Position numbers and translations under genes: made by a program
Assembly: GCA_947573445.1 (NCBI GenBank)
Contig: CANPFR010000005.1
Location: forward strand, 53,859 to 117,858
Origin: an uncultured Clostridia bacterium
GTDB lineage: Bacteria; Bacillota; Clostridia; TANB77; CAG-508
Length of the DNA stretch: 64,000 bases
Reading direction: 5' to 3'
The notes under the pieces: model-generated
The model's input: the letters and a program-made list of their open reading frames with translations, nothing else
The model's database searches: none
What the model was told of the DNA's origin: nothing
Part shown: positions 1 to 9,032 of the stretch, in pieces
Position numbering within the stretch: the first letter of the stretch is position 1
How the letters are laid out: every line of letters begins with the position of its first letter

Positions 1-1101
1 TTTAAGGAAAATCAAATTTCTTATTCAGATTATTTAGATTATTGGTTAGAAAATTATTGCTGTTTAAATTTAAAATATAATACAATCCAAACATATACAA
101 CTATAGTAAATAAATATTTAAAACCCAATTTAGGTATGTATAGATTATCATCATTAACAAGTGTAAAGTTAAATTCTTTTATATCGGAAATATGCATGAA
201 ATATAGTTTTTCAAGAGCTTACTTTAGTAATATATTAAAAGTATTAAAAGGTTCATTTAGAGAAGCATGTGACGTGTATGGATTTATTAAGTATAATCCA
301 ACAATTACTTTAAGGTTACCTAAGATAGATGAATTTAAGGAAGATATAAAGCATATATACACTCAAGATGAAATTGATAAGATTTTACAAAGATTTAATA
401 ATGATGATACATTCACTTGTGCTTTTCTCACATCTTGTTATACAGGAATGAGAACAGGGGAAGTGTGTGCTTTAACTTGGAATGATATAGATCTAGTGAA
501 TCGAGTCATACACATCAGTCATAATGTTTATGATAAAAAGAAGGATGAAAAGGGAAGGTGGTTTTTAGGAACAACAAAAACAGTTACAGGAACAAGAAAA
601 GTACATATAAGTAATACTTTATTTAATGCACTAAGAAATTATCAAAAAAAACAATTTTATCTAAAAAATCTTTATGGTAAAGATTATCATTATTATCATC
701 TTGAAGATGTAAAAAATAAATTTGGAAAAGTAGTTGAGCATAGAATTGTAGAAAATGAAAATAATCTGCTCACAGTAGATACAATAAATTTTGTATTTAC
801 AAGGGAAAATGGTATTTATTCAGGAACTGATATTACAAAATATCCATATAGTATAGTTCATAATGAATTGGGAATTAAAAAATGCCGTTTTTATGATTTA
901 AGAGGTAGTTATGCTACAAAGAGTTTAAAGAATGGAGTTGAAATAAGAGATATAGCTGATATTTTAGGACATAAAAATATTGAAACTACAGAGAATTATT
1001 ATATCTCTAGTTCTAAAGAATCGAGAAAAGATGCAAATGACATATTTGAAAAGACAACACATTCTGAAATAATAGAAAAAATTTCTAATTATAGATACTA
1101 A
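1..1101 (+). CDS. Phage/ICE tyrosine integrase, 5' end outside window
   Basis: The frame is open from the first base, so the gene starts upstream of the window. The leading residues (DYLDYWLENY, LKYNTIQTYTTIVNKYL) look like the SAM-like core-binding domain of phage integrases. The catalytic domain follows, with box I Arg in TGMRTGE, LGHKN and the nucleophile region TTENYY. The HxxR motif reads YDLR, so its first His is Tyr. No in-frame CGG is present. The gene ends about 120 bp before inverted repeats and SecA-tail remnants, as expected for an integrase lying next to its attachment site. Integrase identity is secure; the element type is not visible. Confidence 0.9.
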   Translation, partial: FKENQISYSDYLDYWLENYCCLNLKYNTIQTYTTIVNKYLKPNLGMYRLSSLTSVKLNSFISEICMKYSFSRAYFSNILKVLKGSFREACDVYGFIKYNPTITLRLPKIDEFKEDIKHIYTQDEIDKILQRFNNDDTFTCAFLTSCYTGMRTGEVCALTWNDIDLVNRVIHISHNVYDKKKDEKGRWFLGTTKTVTGTRKVHISNTLFNALRNYQKKQFYLKNLYGKDYHYYHLEDVKNKFGKVVEHRIVENENNLLTVDTINFVFTRENGIYSGTDITKYPYSIVHNELGIKKCRFYDLRGSYATKSLKNGVEIRDIADILGHKNIETTENYYISSSKESRKDANDIFEKTTHSEIIEKISNYRY

Positions 1102-1221
1102 TTATATCTCACTTAAATAAAAAAATATAGAGTAACATTAAATTTTTTTCCAGTGATATGGTAAGAATTAAAAGATATTGATATTTTTTATGCCAGATAC
1201 TCTACATTTTATTGACATATT

Positions 1222-1266
1222 TATCTACTTATTATATAATTAAAAAAATCATATAATAAGTAGATA
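1222..1266. repeat. 16-bp perfect inverted repeat downstream of integrase
   Basis: TATCTACTTATTATAT is followed after 13 nt by its exact reverse complement. It lies just after the integrase and could be a terminator or part of the attachment region. There is no clear U-run. Confidence 0.7.
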
Positions 1267-1271
1267 TAAAT

Positions 1272-1297
1272 GTTGACTCTGTCAACACTTTGTCAAC
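1272..1297. repeat. GTTGAC/GTCAAC repeat cluster, possible integrase arm sites
   Basis: GTTGAC, 3 nt, GTCAAC forms a small inverted repeat, followed by a further TGTCAAC copy (1291-1297). Clustered short repeats between an integrase gene and its junction are often arm-type binding sites; that role is inferred. Confidence 0.35.
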
Positions 1298-1305
1298 GGT
1301 CATAA

Positions 1306-1479
1306 AATTACAATAATAAAATTGATACAATAAATATTTATAATATTATTTTGGAATTGTATAGTATAAAAGAAAAAATAAATAATATTATAAATATGAT
1401 AAATGTTCATAATATTGCAACAGTTTGTCCATGTGGAAGCGGTAAGAAATATAAAAACTGTTGCGGAAAAAGTCAGTAA
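1306..1479 (+). pseudogene. SEC-C zinc-motif remnant, probable 3' end of secA
   Basis: The open frame ends with VCPCGSGKKYKNCCGKSQ and a stop. This is the zinc-binding C-terminal motif of SecA and stand-alone SEC-C proteins. The preceding residues are AT-rich low-complexity sequence, with no SecA helical domain and no convincing start (one ATG at 1396). A terminator follows, and prfB lies downstream, as in the common secA-prfB order. I infer that the neighbouring element entered at the secA tail and left this piece behind. A free-standing SEC-C micro-protein is the alternative. Confidence 0.55.
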
Positions 1480-1536
1480 TAGCAATATTTACAGAGATTA
1501 GATGAATCCAAAATTGCTAAAATTTAAAACAAAATA

Positions 1537-1570
1537 AAAAAGTTGCAGAGCAAGAACTCTGTAACTTTTT
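1537..1570 (+). terminator. Rho-independent terminator after SEC-C remnant
   Basis: AAAAAGTTGCAGAG, 6-nt loop, CTCTGTAACTTTTT: a 14-bp stem with one G-T pair, ending in a T-run. Confidence 0.8.
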
Positions 1571-1647
1571 GCATTCTATACAATCAAAAAATGTAAAGAA
1601 TACAAAAAGGCTGAAAATAATTAATCTATAAAATATTGATAAAATGT

Positions 1648-1735
1648 TTGACATACAAGTTTTGATATAGTAGAATGTTTTTGGTAAGACCTAGATGAGG
1701 TAACTTTAAGTACGCTACCATCTAAGCATTTTTAT
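1648..1735 (+). promoter_or_regulatory. Promoter with short structured leader upstream of prfB
   Basis: TTGACA (1648-1653), 17 nt, TAGAAT (1671-1676). The next 50 nt contain the interrupted stem AGAT-GGTA/TACC-ATCT around 1693-1725, followed by ATTTTTATT. It could be a small RNA or an attenuated leader. It matches no riboswitch I recognise. Confidence 0.5.
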
Positions 1736-1853
1736 TATAGTTTAAAAATCGAATGTAAACATTGTTTGCAAAAAATAAGAAAACATTACAAAAAATATAA
1801 ATTGCTATAATCTGCAATATTATTAGTATAAATAGTATTTACAGTATTAATAA

Positions 1854-1898
1854 TATTCATGTGGAAGTAGAAAGAAGTTCAAAATGAAAGTTTATTGA
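1854..1898 (+). pseudogene. Second, decayed SEC-C remnant
   Basis: This short frame reads CGSRKKFKMKVY and then stops. It aligns with the CGSGKK(Y/F)K core of the intact motif some 430 bp upstream, and the DNA matches in CATGTGGAAG and AAGAA. It has lost the final Cys pair. It sits directly before the prfB promoter, where the original secA end would be expected. Confidence 0.4.
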
Positions 1899-1923
1899 CA
1901 ATACGAGCCAAAATAATTATAAT
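1895..1923 (+). promoter_or_regulatory. prfB promoter
   Basis: TTGACA, 17 nt, TATAAT, about 30 nt upstream of the prfB start; consensus sigma-A type. Confidence 0.8.
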
Positions 1924-1955
1924 AAAAACAATATACCAAATAGGAGATTCCAAAA

Positions 1956-3060
1956 ATGTTTGATTTAGAAGAAAATAGGAGGTATCTTTTAGAATTACAA
2001 AATCGTTTAAAAGATTTAGAAAATACCTTACAAATTGCAAACTTAAAAACTGAATTAACTGCTCTTGAAAAACAAACTTTAAAAGAAGATTTCTGGGAAG
2101 ATAGTCAAAAATCTTCTATTGTATATGCAAAAATGAACACCATTCAAAAAAAGATTCGCATATTTGAAAAACTAAAAAGTGAATTAGAAAATTTGTCAGA
2201 ATTGAATGAATTACTTTTGCTTGAAAACGATGTTTCCTTAGAAAAGGAACTTGTTTCAAGTATCCAAAAAATGCAAGCAGAATTTGATAACCTCGAAATT
2301 CAAACCCTATTATCTGGCAAATATGATGCCAACAATGCCATTGTAACCCTTCATCCAGGAGCTGGTGGAACCGAATCACAGGACTGGGCTGAAATGTTAT
2401 ACAGAATGTATACTAGATGGGCCACCAACAATGGTTATACTCTCAAAGAACTAGATTATTTAGATGGGGAAGAAGCAGGGCTAAAAAGTGTTACTTTTTT
2501 GGTTTCTGGTGAAAATGCATATGGTTACTTAAAAAGTGAAAATGGTGTTCATCGTTTGGTTCGTATTTCACCATTTGATAGCGGGGGAAGGCGTCATACT
2601 TCATTTGCCTCTGTGGAAGTGTTACCAGAAATTACAGAAGATACATCCATCACAATCAATCCAGATGATTTGCGTATTGATGTTTTTCGTTCATCAGGAG
2701 CAGGTGGACAGCATATTAATAAAACAAGTTCTGCTATTCGAATGGTTCATATTCCAACGAATCTTGTTGTAACTTGTCAATCGGAACGTTCTCAATTTCA
2801 AAATCGTGATACAGCTATGCGTATGTTAAAGTCGAAATTACTAGCTTTGAGAGAAAAAGAGGAACGTCAAAAAATGGCAGATATCAAAGGCACTGAAATG
2901 GAAATTGGCTGGCGGAAGTCAAATTCGTTCTTATGTTTTTTGTCCTTACACCTTAGTAAAAGATCACCGAACCAATTATGAAGTAGGAAATGTACAATCT
3001 GTCATGGATGGCAATTTGAATGATTTTATGAAAGCATATTTAAAGCTAACTTCAACTTAA
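1956..3060 (+). CDS. prfB: Peptide chain release factor 2, +1 frameshift at CGG
   Basis: RF2 terminates translation at UGA and UAA on the ribosome. The protein has the coiled N-terminal domain, the anticodon-like SPF tripeptide (RISPFDSGG) and the catalytic GGQ (SGAGGQHIN). The start has AGGAG about 10 nt upstream. The classical early in-frame UGA frameshift site of many prfB genes is absent. Instead the frame breaks at 2913: EIGW is followed by codon CGG, and the zero frame ends at 2981. Skipping the C gives [12 protein letters not shown] and a normal C-terminus ([21 protein letters not shown]) to the stop at 3058-3060. RF2 is essential, so decay is unlikely; programmed shifting or an assembly error are the options. 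Confidence 0.93.
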
Positions 3061-3139
3061 AATAGGCACTTTTTGCTAACTTATTTGTTATCCATATCAT
3101 ATACTATAAAAGGAACAATTAGACTTGTTTCTAAAATTC

Positions 3140-3167
3140 AAGTGATTTTTAAATTTAGAAATCGCTT
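3140..3167 (+). promoter_or_regulatory. Hairpin in aspartate kinase leader
   Basis: AAGTGATTT, 10 nt, AAATCGCTT: a 9-bp stem with one wobble, some 30 nt before the start codon. It lacks lysine-riboswitch features and its function is unknown. Confidence 0.35.
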
Positions 3168-3195
3168 CTTAAAAAACAAAAAGAAGGTACAAATT

Positions 3196-4410
3196 ATGGG
3201 ATTAATTGTACAAAAATTTGGTGGAAGTTCTGTTGCAAATACAGAAAAATTAGAAATGGTATCAAACCATATTATCAAAGAGGTAGAAAATGGGAATCAA
3301 GTTGTTGTTGTCGTTTCTGCCCAAGGAAAAACAACAGACCGATTAATTGCAGAAGAATCAGAAATAACTAAAAATCCTGTAAAAAGGGAACACGATGTTT
3401 TGGTGTCAACAGGGGAACAAATTACAATTTCCAAGTTGGCAATGTTACTCCAAAAAAGAGGCTATCAAGCAGTTTCTTTAACAGGATGGCAAGTTCCAAT
3501 TATCACCAATAGTGAACATACAAATGCCAGAATTCGCTATATTGATAATAACAAAATTCAAGAAATTTTAGCAACTGGCAATATTGTGATTGTCGCTGGT
3601 TTTCAAGGAATTGATGAAAATGGAGATATCACAACCCTAGGCAGAGGTGGGTCTGACACAACGGCAGTTGCACTAGCAGCCAATCTTAAAGCAGATAGAT
3701 GCGATATTTTTACAGATGTAGATGGTGTTTATACTTCTGACCCACGTATTGTAGAAGATGTTATCAAATTGGATGCTGTTTCCTATGACGAAATGCTTGA
3801 ATTATCTAGCATGGGAGCAAAAGTGCTTCACAATCGATGTGTTGAAATAGGAAAAAAATATCATGTTCCAATTTATGTGAAATCGACATTTGAAAAAGAA
3901 AGTATTGGCACTCTGATTGCAGAAAAAGAACCATTTGAAGATTTGGTACTAAGTGGGGTTACAAAAGATGACTATATTTCAAGAGTAACCGTGATTGGTC
4001 TAGAAAACAAAATTGGTAGAACATACCAACTTTTTAAGTTATTATCTGAAAATTTAATCAATGTGGATGTTATTGTTCAATCCTTTGGAGAACATATTAC
4101 AAAAGATATTGCTTTTACCGTTAAAATGAATGATTTGGCTAAGACGTTGGAAGTTTTAGAAGAGAATAAAGAAACATTGAAATTGGAACAAATTTTACAT
4201 TGTGAAAATTTATCCAAAGTCTCTATTATTGGTCTTGGAATTGCCAATAAACATGGTGTTGCAAGTGATATGTTTGAAGCTCTTTATGAAAATAACATTA
4301 ATATGCATATGGTTTCAACTTCAGAAATTAAAATTTCTGTTTTGGTTAACAGCAATGAAGCTGATATGGCTGTTAGAGCGATTCATAATAAATTTTTTGA
4401 AAAAGCATAA
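3196..4410 (+). CDS. lysC: Aspartate kinase
   Basis: It phosphorylates aspartate, the first step to lysine, threonine, methionine and diaminopimelate. The kinase domain starts with VQKFGGSSVAN, has the GRGGSDTTA nucleotide and substrate loop and FTDVDGVYTSDPR, and is followed by two C-terminal ACT domains (FGEHITKDIAFT; LGIANKHGVASDMFEAL). The start at 3196 is chosen because AAGAAGG lies just upstream and gives the usual length of 404 residues; an in-frame ATG at 3073 would add a tail not seen in the family. A terminator follows at once. Confidence 0.92.
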   Translation: MGLIVQKFGGSSVANTEKLEMVSNHIIKEVENGNQVVVVVSAQGKTTDRLIAEESEITKNPVKREHDVLVSTGEQITISKLAMLLQKRGYQAVSLTGWQVPIITNSEHTNARIRYIDNNKIQEILATGNIVIVAGFQGIDENGDITTLGRGGSDTTAVALAANLKADRCDIFTDVDGVYTSDPRIVEDVIKLDAVSYDEMLELSSMGAKVLHNRCVEIGKKYHVPIYVKSTFEKESIGTLIAEKEPFEDLVLSGVTKDDYISRVTVIGLENKIGRTYQLFKLLSENLINVDVIVQSFGEHITKDIAFTVKMNDLAKTLEVLEENKETLKLEQILHCENLSKVSIIGLGIANKHGVASDMFEALYENNINMHMVSTSEIKISVLVNSNEADMAVRAIHNKFFEKA

Positions 4411-4417
4411 AGATATT

Positions 4418-4445
4418 AGGTCAACTAAAAAAGGTTGACCTTTTT
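4418..4445 (+). terminator. Terminator after lysC
   Basis: AGGTCAAC, 8 nt, GTTGACCT and TTTT. Confidence 0.85.
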
Positions 4446-4510
4446 AGTTCTAAAATGCTTCAAAACTGCATATATATCTTTTAGAAGTTAAATCATAGGA
4501 GGAAGTTGTT

Positions 4511-4810
4511 ATGGCGATGATAGAAGAAACAAAGAGTTTAACGAATGTAATCCAAAATATCATTTTGGAGAATCGTGAAAAATTAAATGTATCAGGAGTT
4601 TTAGATGTATTGAGCTTTGATGATCAAATCATTATTGTGGAAACTGAATTGGGATTACTCACCATAAAAGGAGAAAATTTAAAAATTAATAAACTTAACA
4701 TTGATACATCAGAAGTAACGTTAGATGGCATGATTTCTTCACTTTCTTACTCTAATTCAGATTCGATTAAGAAAAATGCTTCAGGCTTCATCGGAAAAAT
4801 TTTCAAATAA
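4511..4810 (+). CDS. yabP: Spore protein YabP
   Basis: This 99-residue protein has the YabP/YqfC beta-rich fold signature (NVSGVLDVLSFDDQIIIVETELGLLTIKGENLKI). It is made in the mother cell and needed for spore envelope assembly. GGAGGAAG lies 7 nt before the ATG. yabQ follows within a few bases and a divIC-like gene comes next, which is the Bacillus yabP-yabQ-divIC order. Its presence points to a spore-former. Confidence 0.88.
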   Translation: MAMIEETKSLTNVIQNIILENREKLNVSGVLDVLSFDDQIIIVETELGLLTIKGENLKINKLNIDTSEVTLDGMISSLSYSNSDSIKKNASGFIGKIFK

Positions 4811-4821
4811 AGGTGATATCA

Positions 4822-5190
4822 ATGTACATGTTTTCACAAGGAGAAATTTTCATTTTATTTTTCATTATAGGGGTGTGTATCGGCGTATTTTTTGATATTT
4901 TTAGAGCACTCCGAAAAACATTTAAAACGTCTGATTTTGTAACTTACATCGAAGATTGTATTTTTATGTTAATAGTTGGAATTCTAATCGTCAATAGCTT
5001 AATTTTGCTAAATCGTGGGCAAATTCGATTTTTTATATTACTAGCATTACTATTTGGAATTACTTTTTATTTTTTGACCATAAGCAAAATTTGTTTCATG
5101 ATATTCCAAATATTGATGAAATTTTTCAAAAAAATAGTTCTTTTTCCTTTTTTCTTAAAAAATATGTTGCAAAAAAAGAAGGATTTTTAA
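4822..5190 (+). CDS. yabQ: Spore cortex protein YabQ
   Basis: A small membrane protein with about four hydrophobic segments (EIFILFFIIGVCIGVFFDIF, IFMLIVGILIV, FFILLALLFGI, ICFMIFQIL) and a Lys-rich tail, typical of YabQ, which is needed for cortex formation. I prefer ATG 4822 because AAAGGTGA sits 5 nt upstream. A GTG at 4813 lies inside that ribosome site and is a poor alternative. It is almost contiguous with yabP, so they are probably co-transcribed. Confidence 0.82.
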   Translation: MYMFSQGEIFILFFIIGVCIGVFFDIFRALRKTFKTSDFVTYIEDCIFMLIVGILIVNSLILLNRGQIRFFILLALLFGITFYFLTISKICFMIFQILMKFFKKIVLFPFFLKNMLQKKKDF

Positions 5191-5245
5191 TATTTTTGTA
5201 GAATATTATTAGTATACATTATTTTAATTATTTGGAGATTTACAA

Positions 5246-5515
5246 ATGACAAGTTTTCTGAAATCACAAAATTTATATAAATTAATTGTATTTATTTTTT
5301 TAATTGTTGCTGTAGTTAAAATTAAAAGTCAATTAACAACATTAGAAACTTATAACAAAGAAATTGCTATATTGAATGAAAAAATAACTGCACTAGAAAA
5401 GCAAGAAAATAATGATAATTCAAATGATGCTAATTCAAGAAAAGACAATGAAGACATTGCAAGAAAGAACTTAAAAATGTATTATCCAAATGAAACACCT
5501 TATAAAGGTTATTAA
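5246..5515 (+). CDS. divIC: Septum formation initiator, DivIC/FtsB-like
   Basis: It has 89 residues: one membrane span (LYKLIVFIFLIVAVVKI), then a heptad-rich coiled coil (LTTLETYNKEIAILNEKITALEKQ) and a polar tail ending YYPNETPYKGY, the usual FtsB/DivIC plan. These proteins bridge FtsL and FtsQ/DivIB in the divisome. GGAG lies 9 nt before the ATG. Its place after yabQ supports divIC. The linker is rich in Asn and Asp. Confidence 0.75.
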   Translation: MTSFLKSQNLYKLIVFIFLIVAVVKIKSQLTTLETYNKEIAILNEKITALEKQENNDNSNDANSRKDNEDIARKNLKMYYPNETPYKGY

Positions 5516-5615
5516 TGGAATAATATTCTTTTTGTCTGTTTATTTCTGAACAAAATTTCACATTTTTTTTGAATTTAATAAGTATGATAGAAAAATTAAG
5601 GGGGGAAAATTTTCT

Positions 5616-6956
5616 ATGGAGCTAGATTCTTTATCGTTAGCAGATCTAAGAGACCTTGCAAAAATGAAGGGAGTATCCAATTTTTCTAAACTAAAGAAAA
5701 GCGAATTAATTGAAAAAATTTTAGAAATTTCTTCAAAAACACCAACTGAAACAATCGTAGAATCAGATTTTCAAGGTCAGTCTATAGAAGAACCATTGAA
5801 TTCTTCAGATGATGATAATACTTATTCTGTATCTACTGAAGGAGATGAAATAACAGAAGGTGTTTTAGAACTATTACCAGATGGCTATGGTTTTTTACGT
5901 GGAGACAATTATTTGCCAAGTCAGAAAGATGTATACATTTCACCAGTTCAAATCAGAAGGTTCAAATTAGATACTGGTGATCGCATCAAAGGAATCAAAC
6001 GAATTCCGAAAGAAGGCGAAAAATTTCCAGCTTTAATTTATGTAGGAGAAGTCAATGGAGAATCACCAGACAAAGCAATGAAACGCAAAAAATTTGATGA
6101 TTTGATTCCCATTTATCCAACCCAAAAATTAAAACTAGAATCCAATCCCAAAGAATACACGATGCGTTTAATGGATTTATTTTCACCAATTGGAAAAGGA
6201 CAAAGAGGTATGATTGTTGCACCACCAAAAGCAGGTAAAACAACCATTTTAAAAAAGATTGCAAACAGTATAACCACGAATAATCCAGAGGTAGAATTAA
6301 TTGTATTGTTAATTGATGAAAGGCCAGAAGAAGTAACCGATATGAAACGTTCGATCAGAGGAGAAGTCATTTATTCAACCTTTGATGAACAACCAGAACA
6401 TCACGTAAAAGTTGCTGAAATGGTAATTGAACGTGCGAAAAGATTAACCGAACAAGAAAAAGATGTAGTTGTTTTATTAGACAGCATTACACGACTTGCA
6501 CGTGCTTATAACCTAGTGATTCCATCATCTGGAAAAACATTATCTGGTGGTTTTGATCCAAGTGCACTCCACAAACCAAAACGTTTCTTTGGTGCTGCCA
6601 GAAATACAGAGGATGCTGGAAGTTTAACCGTTTTAGCAACTGCTTTAGTAGAAACTGGAAGCCGAATGGATGAAGTCATATTTGAAGAATTTAAAGGAAC
6701 TGGAAATATGGAAGTTGTTTTAGATAGAAGTTTATCTGAAAAACGAATTTTCCCAGCAATTGATATCAAAAAATCAGCTACAAGAAGAGAAGATTTATTA
6801 CTTACGGAAGGAGAAATTGCTTCTATTTATTCGATTCGTAAGGCAATGAGCAATTTATCAACAGCCGATATGACAGAACGCCTATTAGAACAAATGTCAG
6901 AAACCGATAAAAATGAAGAATTTTTGGATGTTATGAAAAAAGCACTTTTGGATTAA
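5616..6956 (+). CDS. rho: Transcription termination factor Rho
   Basis: This is the hexameric RNA-dependent ATPase that ends transcription. The N-terminal SAP-like helix bundle ([15 protein letters not shown]) is followed by an acidic linker, the cold-shock-like RNA-binding domain ([25 protein letters not shown]) and the RecA-like motor: Walker A APPKAGKT, then [12 protein letters not shown], the Q-loop region ([19 protein letters not shown]) and ATRREDLLL. The length of 446 is normal. GGGGGG precedes the ATG. No in-frame CGG occurs. Confidence 0.96.
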   Translation: MELDSLSLADLRDLAKMKGVSNFSKLKKSELIEKILEISSKTPTETIVESDFQGQSIEEPLNSSDDDNTYSVSTEGDEITEGVLELLPDGYGFLRGDNYLPSQKDVYISPVQIRRFKLDTGDRIKGIKRIPKEGEKFPALIYVGEVNGESPDKAMKRKKFDDLIPIYPTQKLKLESNPKEYTMRLMDLFSPIGKGQRGMIVAPPKAGKTTILKKIANSITTNNPEVELIVLLIDERPEEVTDMKRSIRGEVIYSTFDEQPEHHVKVAEMVIERAKRLTEQEKDVVVLLDSITRLARAYNLVIPSSGKTLSGGFDPSALHKPKRFFGAARNTEDAGSLTVLATALVETGSRMDEVIFEEFKGTGNMEVVLDRSLSEKRIFPAIDIKKSATRREDLLLTEGEIASIYSIRKAMSNLSTADMTERLLEQMSETDKNEEFLDVMKKALLD

Positions 6957-7014
6957 TCATCCATTTATAAAAACTGAAACAATGAATAACCAAAAATAAA
7001 AGGAGTAAAATGAT

Positions 7015-8019
7015 ATGAAAATTTTCATAACAGGTGTTGCAGGATTTCTAGGAAGTCATCTAGCCGATCGAATGATTGAATTAGGACATGAGGTGGTTGG
7101 AGTTGATAATTTAGTTGGTGGTTTTATGGAAAATGTAAATCCTAAAATTAAATTTTACAAAGAAGATTGTTTAAATTTAGCCAAAATGACAGAATTCATG
7201 AAGGGATGCGATGTTGTATTCCATGGTGCTTGTACCGCCCATGATGGTTTTTCATTATTTTCACCATACTACATTACAGAAAATACATTTGGAATAACGA
7301 TGAGTGTTTTGAGTGCTGCAGCAGCCAATCAAGTAAAAAAATTCATTTATTGTTCTAGTATGGCAAGATATGGTACACAGCCACAGTTACCCTATACAGA
7401 AGATTTGGAATGCATGCCAGCAACACCATATGGGGTAGGGAAATATGCTTCAGAGCTAATTATTAAACAAATTTGTGAATTAAATCATATCAATTACACG
7501 ATCATTGTCCCACACAATATCATAGGCCCTAGACAAAATTATATTGACCCTTTTCGAAATGTAGCAGCTATTATGATTAATCGAATGTTGCAAGGAAATC
7601 AGCCAATTATTTATGGAGATGGGGAACAAAAAAGGACATTTTCGTTTATTAGTGATTGTATTTATTGTCTAGAAAGAGTCATCTTACAAGATAATTTAAA
7701 TGGAGAAATTATCAATATTGGACCTGATGAAGAATTTGTAACTGTGAATCATTTAGCAAACGAAATTGCTCAAAACCTAAATTTTGATTTACATCCAATC
7801 TATGTCAAAGATAGACCAAATGAAATAAAACATGCCACTTGTTCTTCTGATAAAGCCAGAAAATTATTAGGGTATCAAACCAAAACTACACTATCTGATG
7901 GTTTACATGAAATGATAAAAGATATCAAAACAAAAGGTCCTCGACCTTTCCGATATAACTATCCTATTGAAATCAATAACACTCATACACCAGAAACTTG
8001 GAAAAATAAAATGTTTTAA
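7015..8019 (+). CDS. NAD-dependent sugar epimerase/dehydratase (extended SDR)
   Basis: A Rossmann N-terminus (ITGVAGFLGSHL) is followed by the acidic residue VDN that selects NAD. The catalytic set has Ser in YCSSMARYG and the YxxxK motif YGVGK, then the PHNIIGPRQNYIDPF substrate loop. It resembles UDP-glucose 4-epimerase or dTDP-glucose dehydratase-type enzymes; the exact sugar cannot be read. AAGGAG is upstream. It stands alone after rho and ends at a bidirectional terminator. Confidence 0.85.
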   Translation: MKIFITGVAGFLGSHLADRMIELGHEVVGVDNLVGGFMENVNPKIKFYKEDCLNLAKMTEFMKGCDVVFHGACTAHDGFSLFSPYYITENTFGITMSVLSAAAANQVKKFIYCSSMARYGTQPQLPYTEDLECMPATPYGVGKYASELIIKQICELNHINYTIIVPHNIIGPRQNYIDPFRNVAAIMINRMLQGNQPIIYGDGEQKRTFSFISDCIYCLERVILQDNLNGEIINIGPDEEFVTVNHLANEIAQNLNFDLHPIYVKDRPNEIKHATCSSDKARKLLGYQTKTTLSDGLHEMIKDIKTKGPRPFRYNYPIEINNTHTPETWKNKMF

Positions 8020-8044
8020 TAAAATAGGGGAATAGGACAAATGT

Positions 8045-8069
8045 AAAAAAGAGGTTTTACCTCTTTTTT
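8045..8069. terminator. Bidirectional terminator between convergent genes
   Basis: AAAAAAGAGGT, 3-nt loop, ACCTCTTTTTT, between the epimerase and the convergent DUF2726 gene. Confidence 0.85.
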
Positions 8070-8070
8070 A

Positions 8071-8682
8071 TTAAATCATTACTTTTATATATTTTTCAAT
8101 TTCTTCTGCATTATAATAATTACTTGCTTTTATTCTATAAAGCCTTAACCCAACATTTTGAAATAATTCATTTATAAATAAATCACGTTCTTGTCTATCT
8201 GCACGATTATGAGTGTAGTCATCTAATTCTATGCAACAAATAATTTTACAGTTATAGTTATTTACGATAGTAAAATCTATAGACCTAGATTTTATTCTAT
8301 TTCTGTAACTGCTTTCATTATTATATACGTTTATTATTCTTTCTAAATCTACCTGTGGGAAAATAGTTAATTGTAACTTGTCTGTTATTTTTTTTAAGTT
8401 TCTATAAAATATTAATTCTGTTCTTGTCATAACATATTCTTTTTTATAAAATTTAGAGTAATTTATATTTAATTGATTGTTATTGGGAATATTAGGAATT
8501 TCTATGACCTTATTATTTGTAATATTGTAATTACTGTATTTTTTGTTTTTTTCCATTTCATATTTTCTTTTGTAGTATTCTTTTTGTAGCTTTTCATTTT
8601 TATATTTACCAGATGCATATGGAGTAAGAATCACTATTAGAAATAATAAGAGTGATATGGGAATAAGTAATAAAAAAATCAT
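8071..8682 (-). CDS. Membrane-anchored DUF2726 protein
   Basis: An N-terminal membrane span (IFLLLIPISLLLFLIVIL) and a charged linker lead into a DUF2726 domain from about residue 90: TRTELIFYRNLKKI, FPQVDLERI, then KSRSIDFTIV, CIELDDYTHNRADRQERDLFINELF and LRLYRIKAS. The pattern D...E-D-D with a downstream basic residue resembles the PD-(D/E)XK nuclease fold, which is established for relatives but untested here. The ribosome site is AGGAG. It sits beside accessory DNA. Confidence 0.75.
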   Translation of the reverse strand: MIFLLLIPISLLLFLIVILTPYASGKYKNEKLQKEYYKRKYEMEKNKKYSNYNITNNKVIEIPNIPNNNQLNINYSKFYKKEYVMTRTELIFYRNLKKITDKLQLTIFPQVDLERIINVYNNESSYRNRIKSRSIDFTIVNNYNCKIICCIELDDYTHNRADRQERDLFINELFQNVGLRLYRIKASNYYNAEEIEKYIKVMI

Positions 8683-8755
8683 AATTTTTCTCCTTTTCTT
8701 TTGTATATTATTAATTATATCTTAAATACTTATTTTTTCAATAATAGATCATCGA

Positions 8756-8920
8756 CATTATTCGACAAGCGGGGGTAAAGGGGGATGCAATTCCCCTTTA
8801 GTGGAACGCTGGGAGGACAGACCCGTAAGCTATACCTCATAAGCGTAAGCAATAAAGTAGCGTCTTTTTCTCACTTTTTGTTTTGGCACAGATTCGCGTA
8901 AATCCCTGGAAAGACAATAG
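8756..8920. other. Locally GC-rich non-coding block with strong hairpin
   Basis: It contains TAAAGGGG, 9 nt, CCCCTTTA (8776-8800), then GGGAGGACAGACCCGTAAGC and AGCGTAAGC. Composition differs sharply from the surroundings. No reading frame is seen. It is probably a remnant of a mobile element; a transfer-origin or structured-RNA role is possible but unproven. Confidence 0.4.
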
Positions 8921-8944
8921 ATAAAACAAAAAGATAAAAAACTT

Positions 8945-8973
8945 TTGTGATGTTTACATAATTATGGTATAAT
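8945..8973 (+). promoter_or_regulatory. Promoter for the 9033 gene
   Basis: TTGTGA, 17 nt, TATAAT. Confidence 0.6.
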
Positions 8974-9032
8974 AATCATGTACCATATAAGAAAATGAAA
9001 GAATATTGTGTTTTTGTTATTTATGCTGGAGG

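Noticed and set aside
1300..1485. Minus-strand reading frame over the SEC-C remnant
   Set aside because: It is the shadow of the plus-strand motif CPCGSGKKYKNCCG and has no ribosome site.
1956..2100. Classical prfB autoregulatory UGA frameshift
   Set aside because: The first 300 codons are open without an early in-frame UGA; the only break is the late CGG.
3061..3195. Lysine riboswitch before aspartate kinase
   Set aside because: The leader is too short and lacks the conserved core; only one hairpin is seen.
3073..3195. Longer aspartate kinase start at 3073
   Set aside because: The extra residues do not look like the family, and a good ribosome site precedes 3196.
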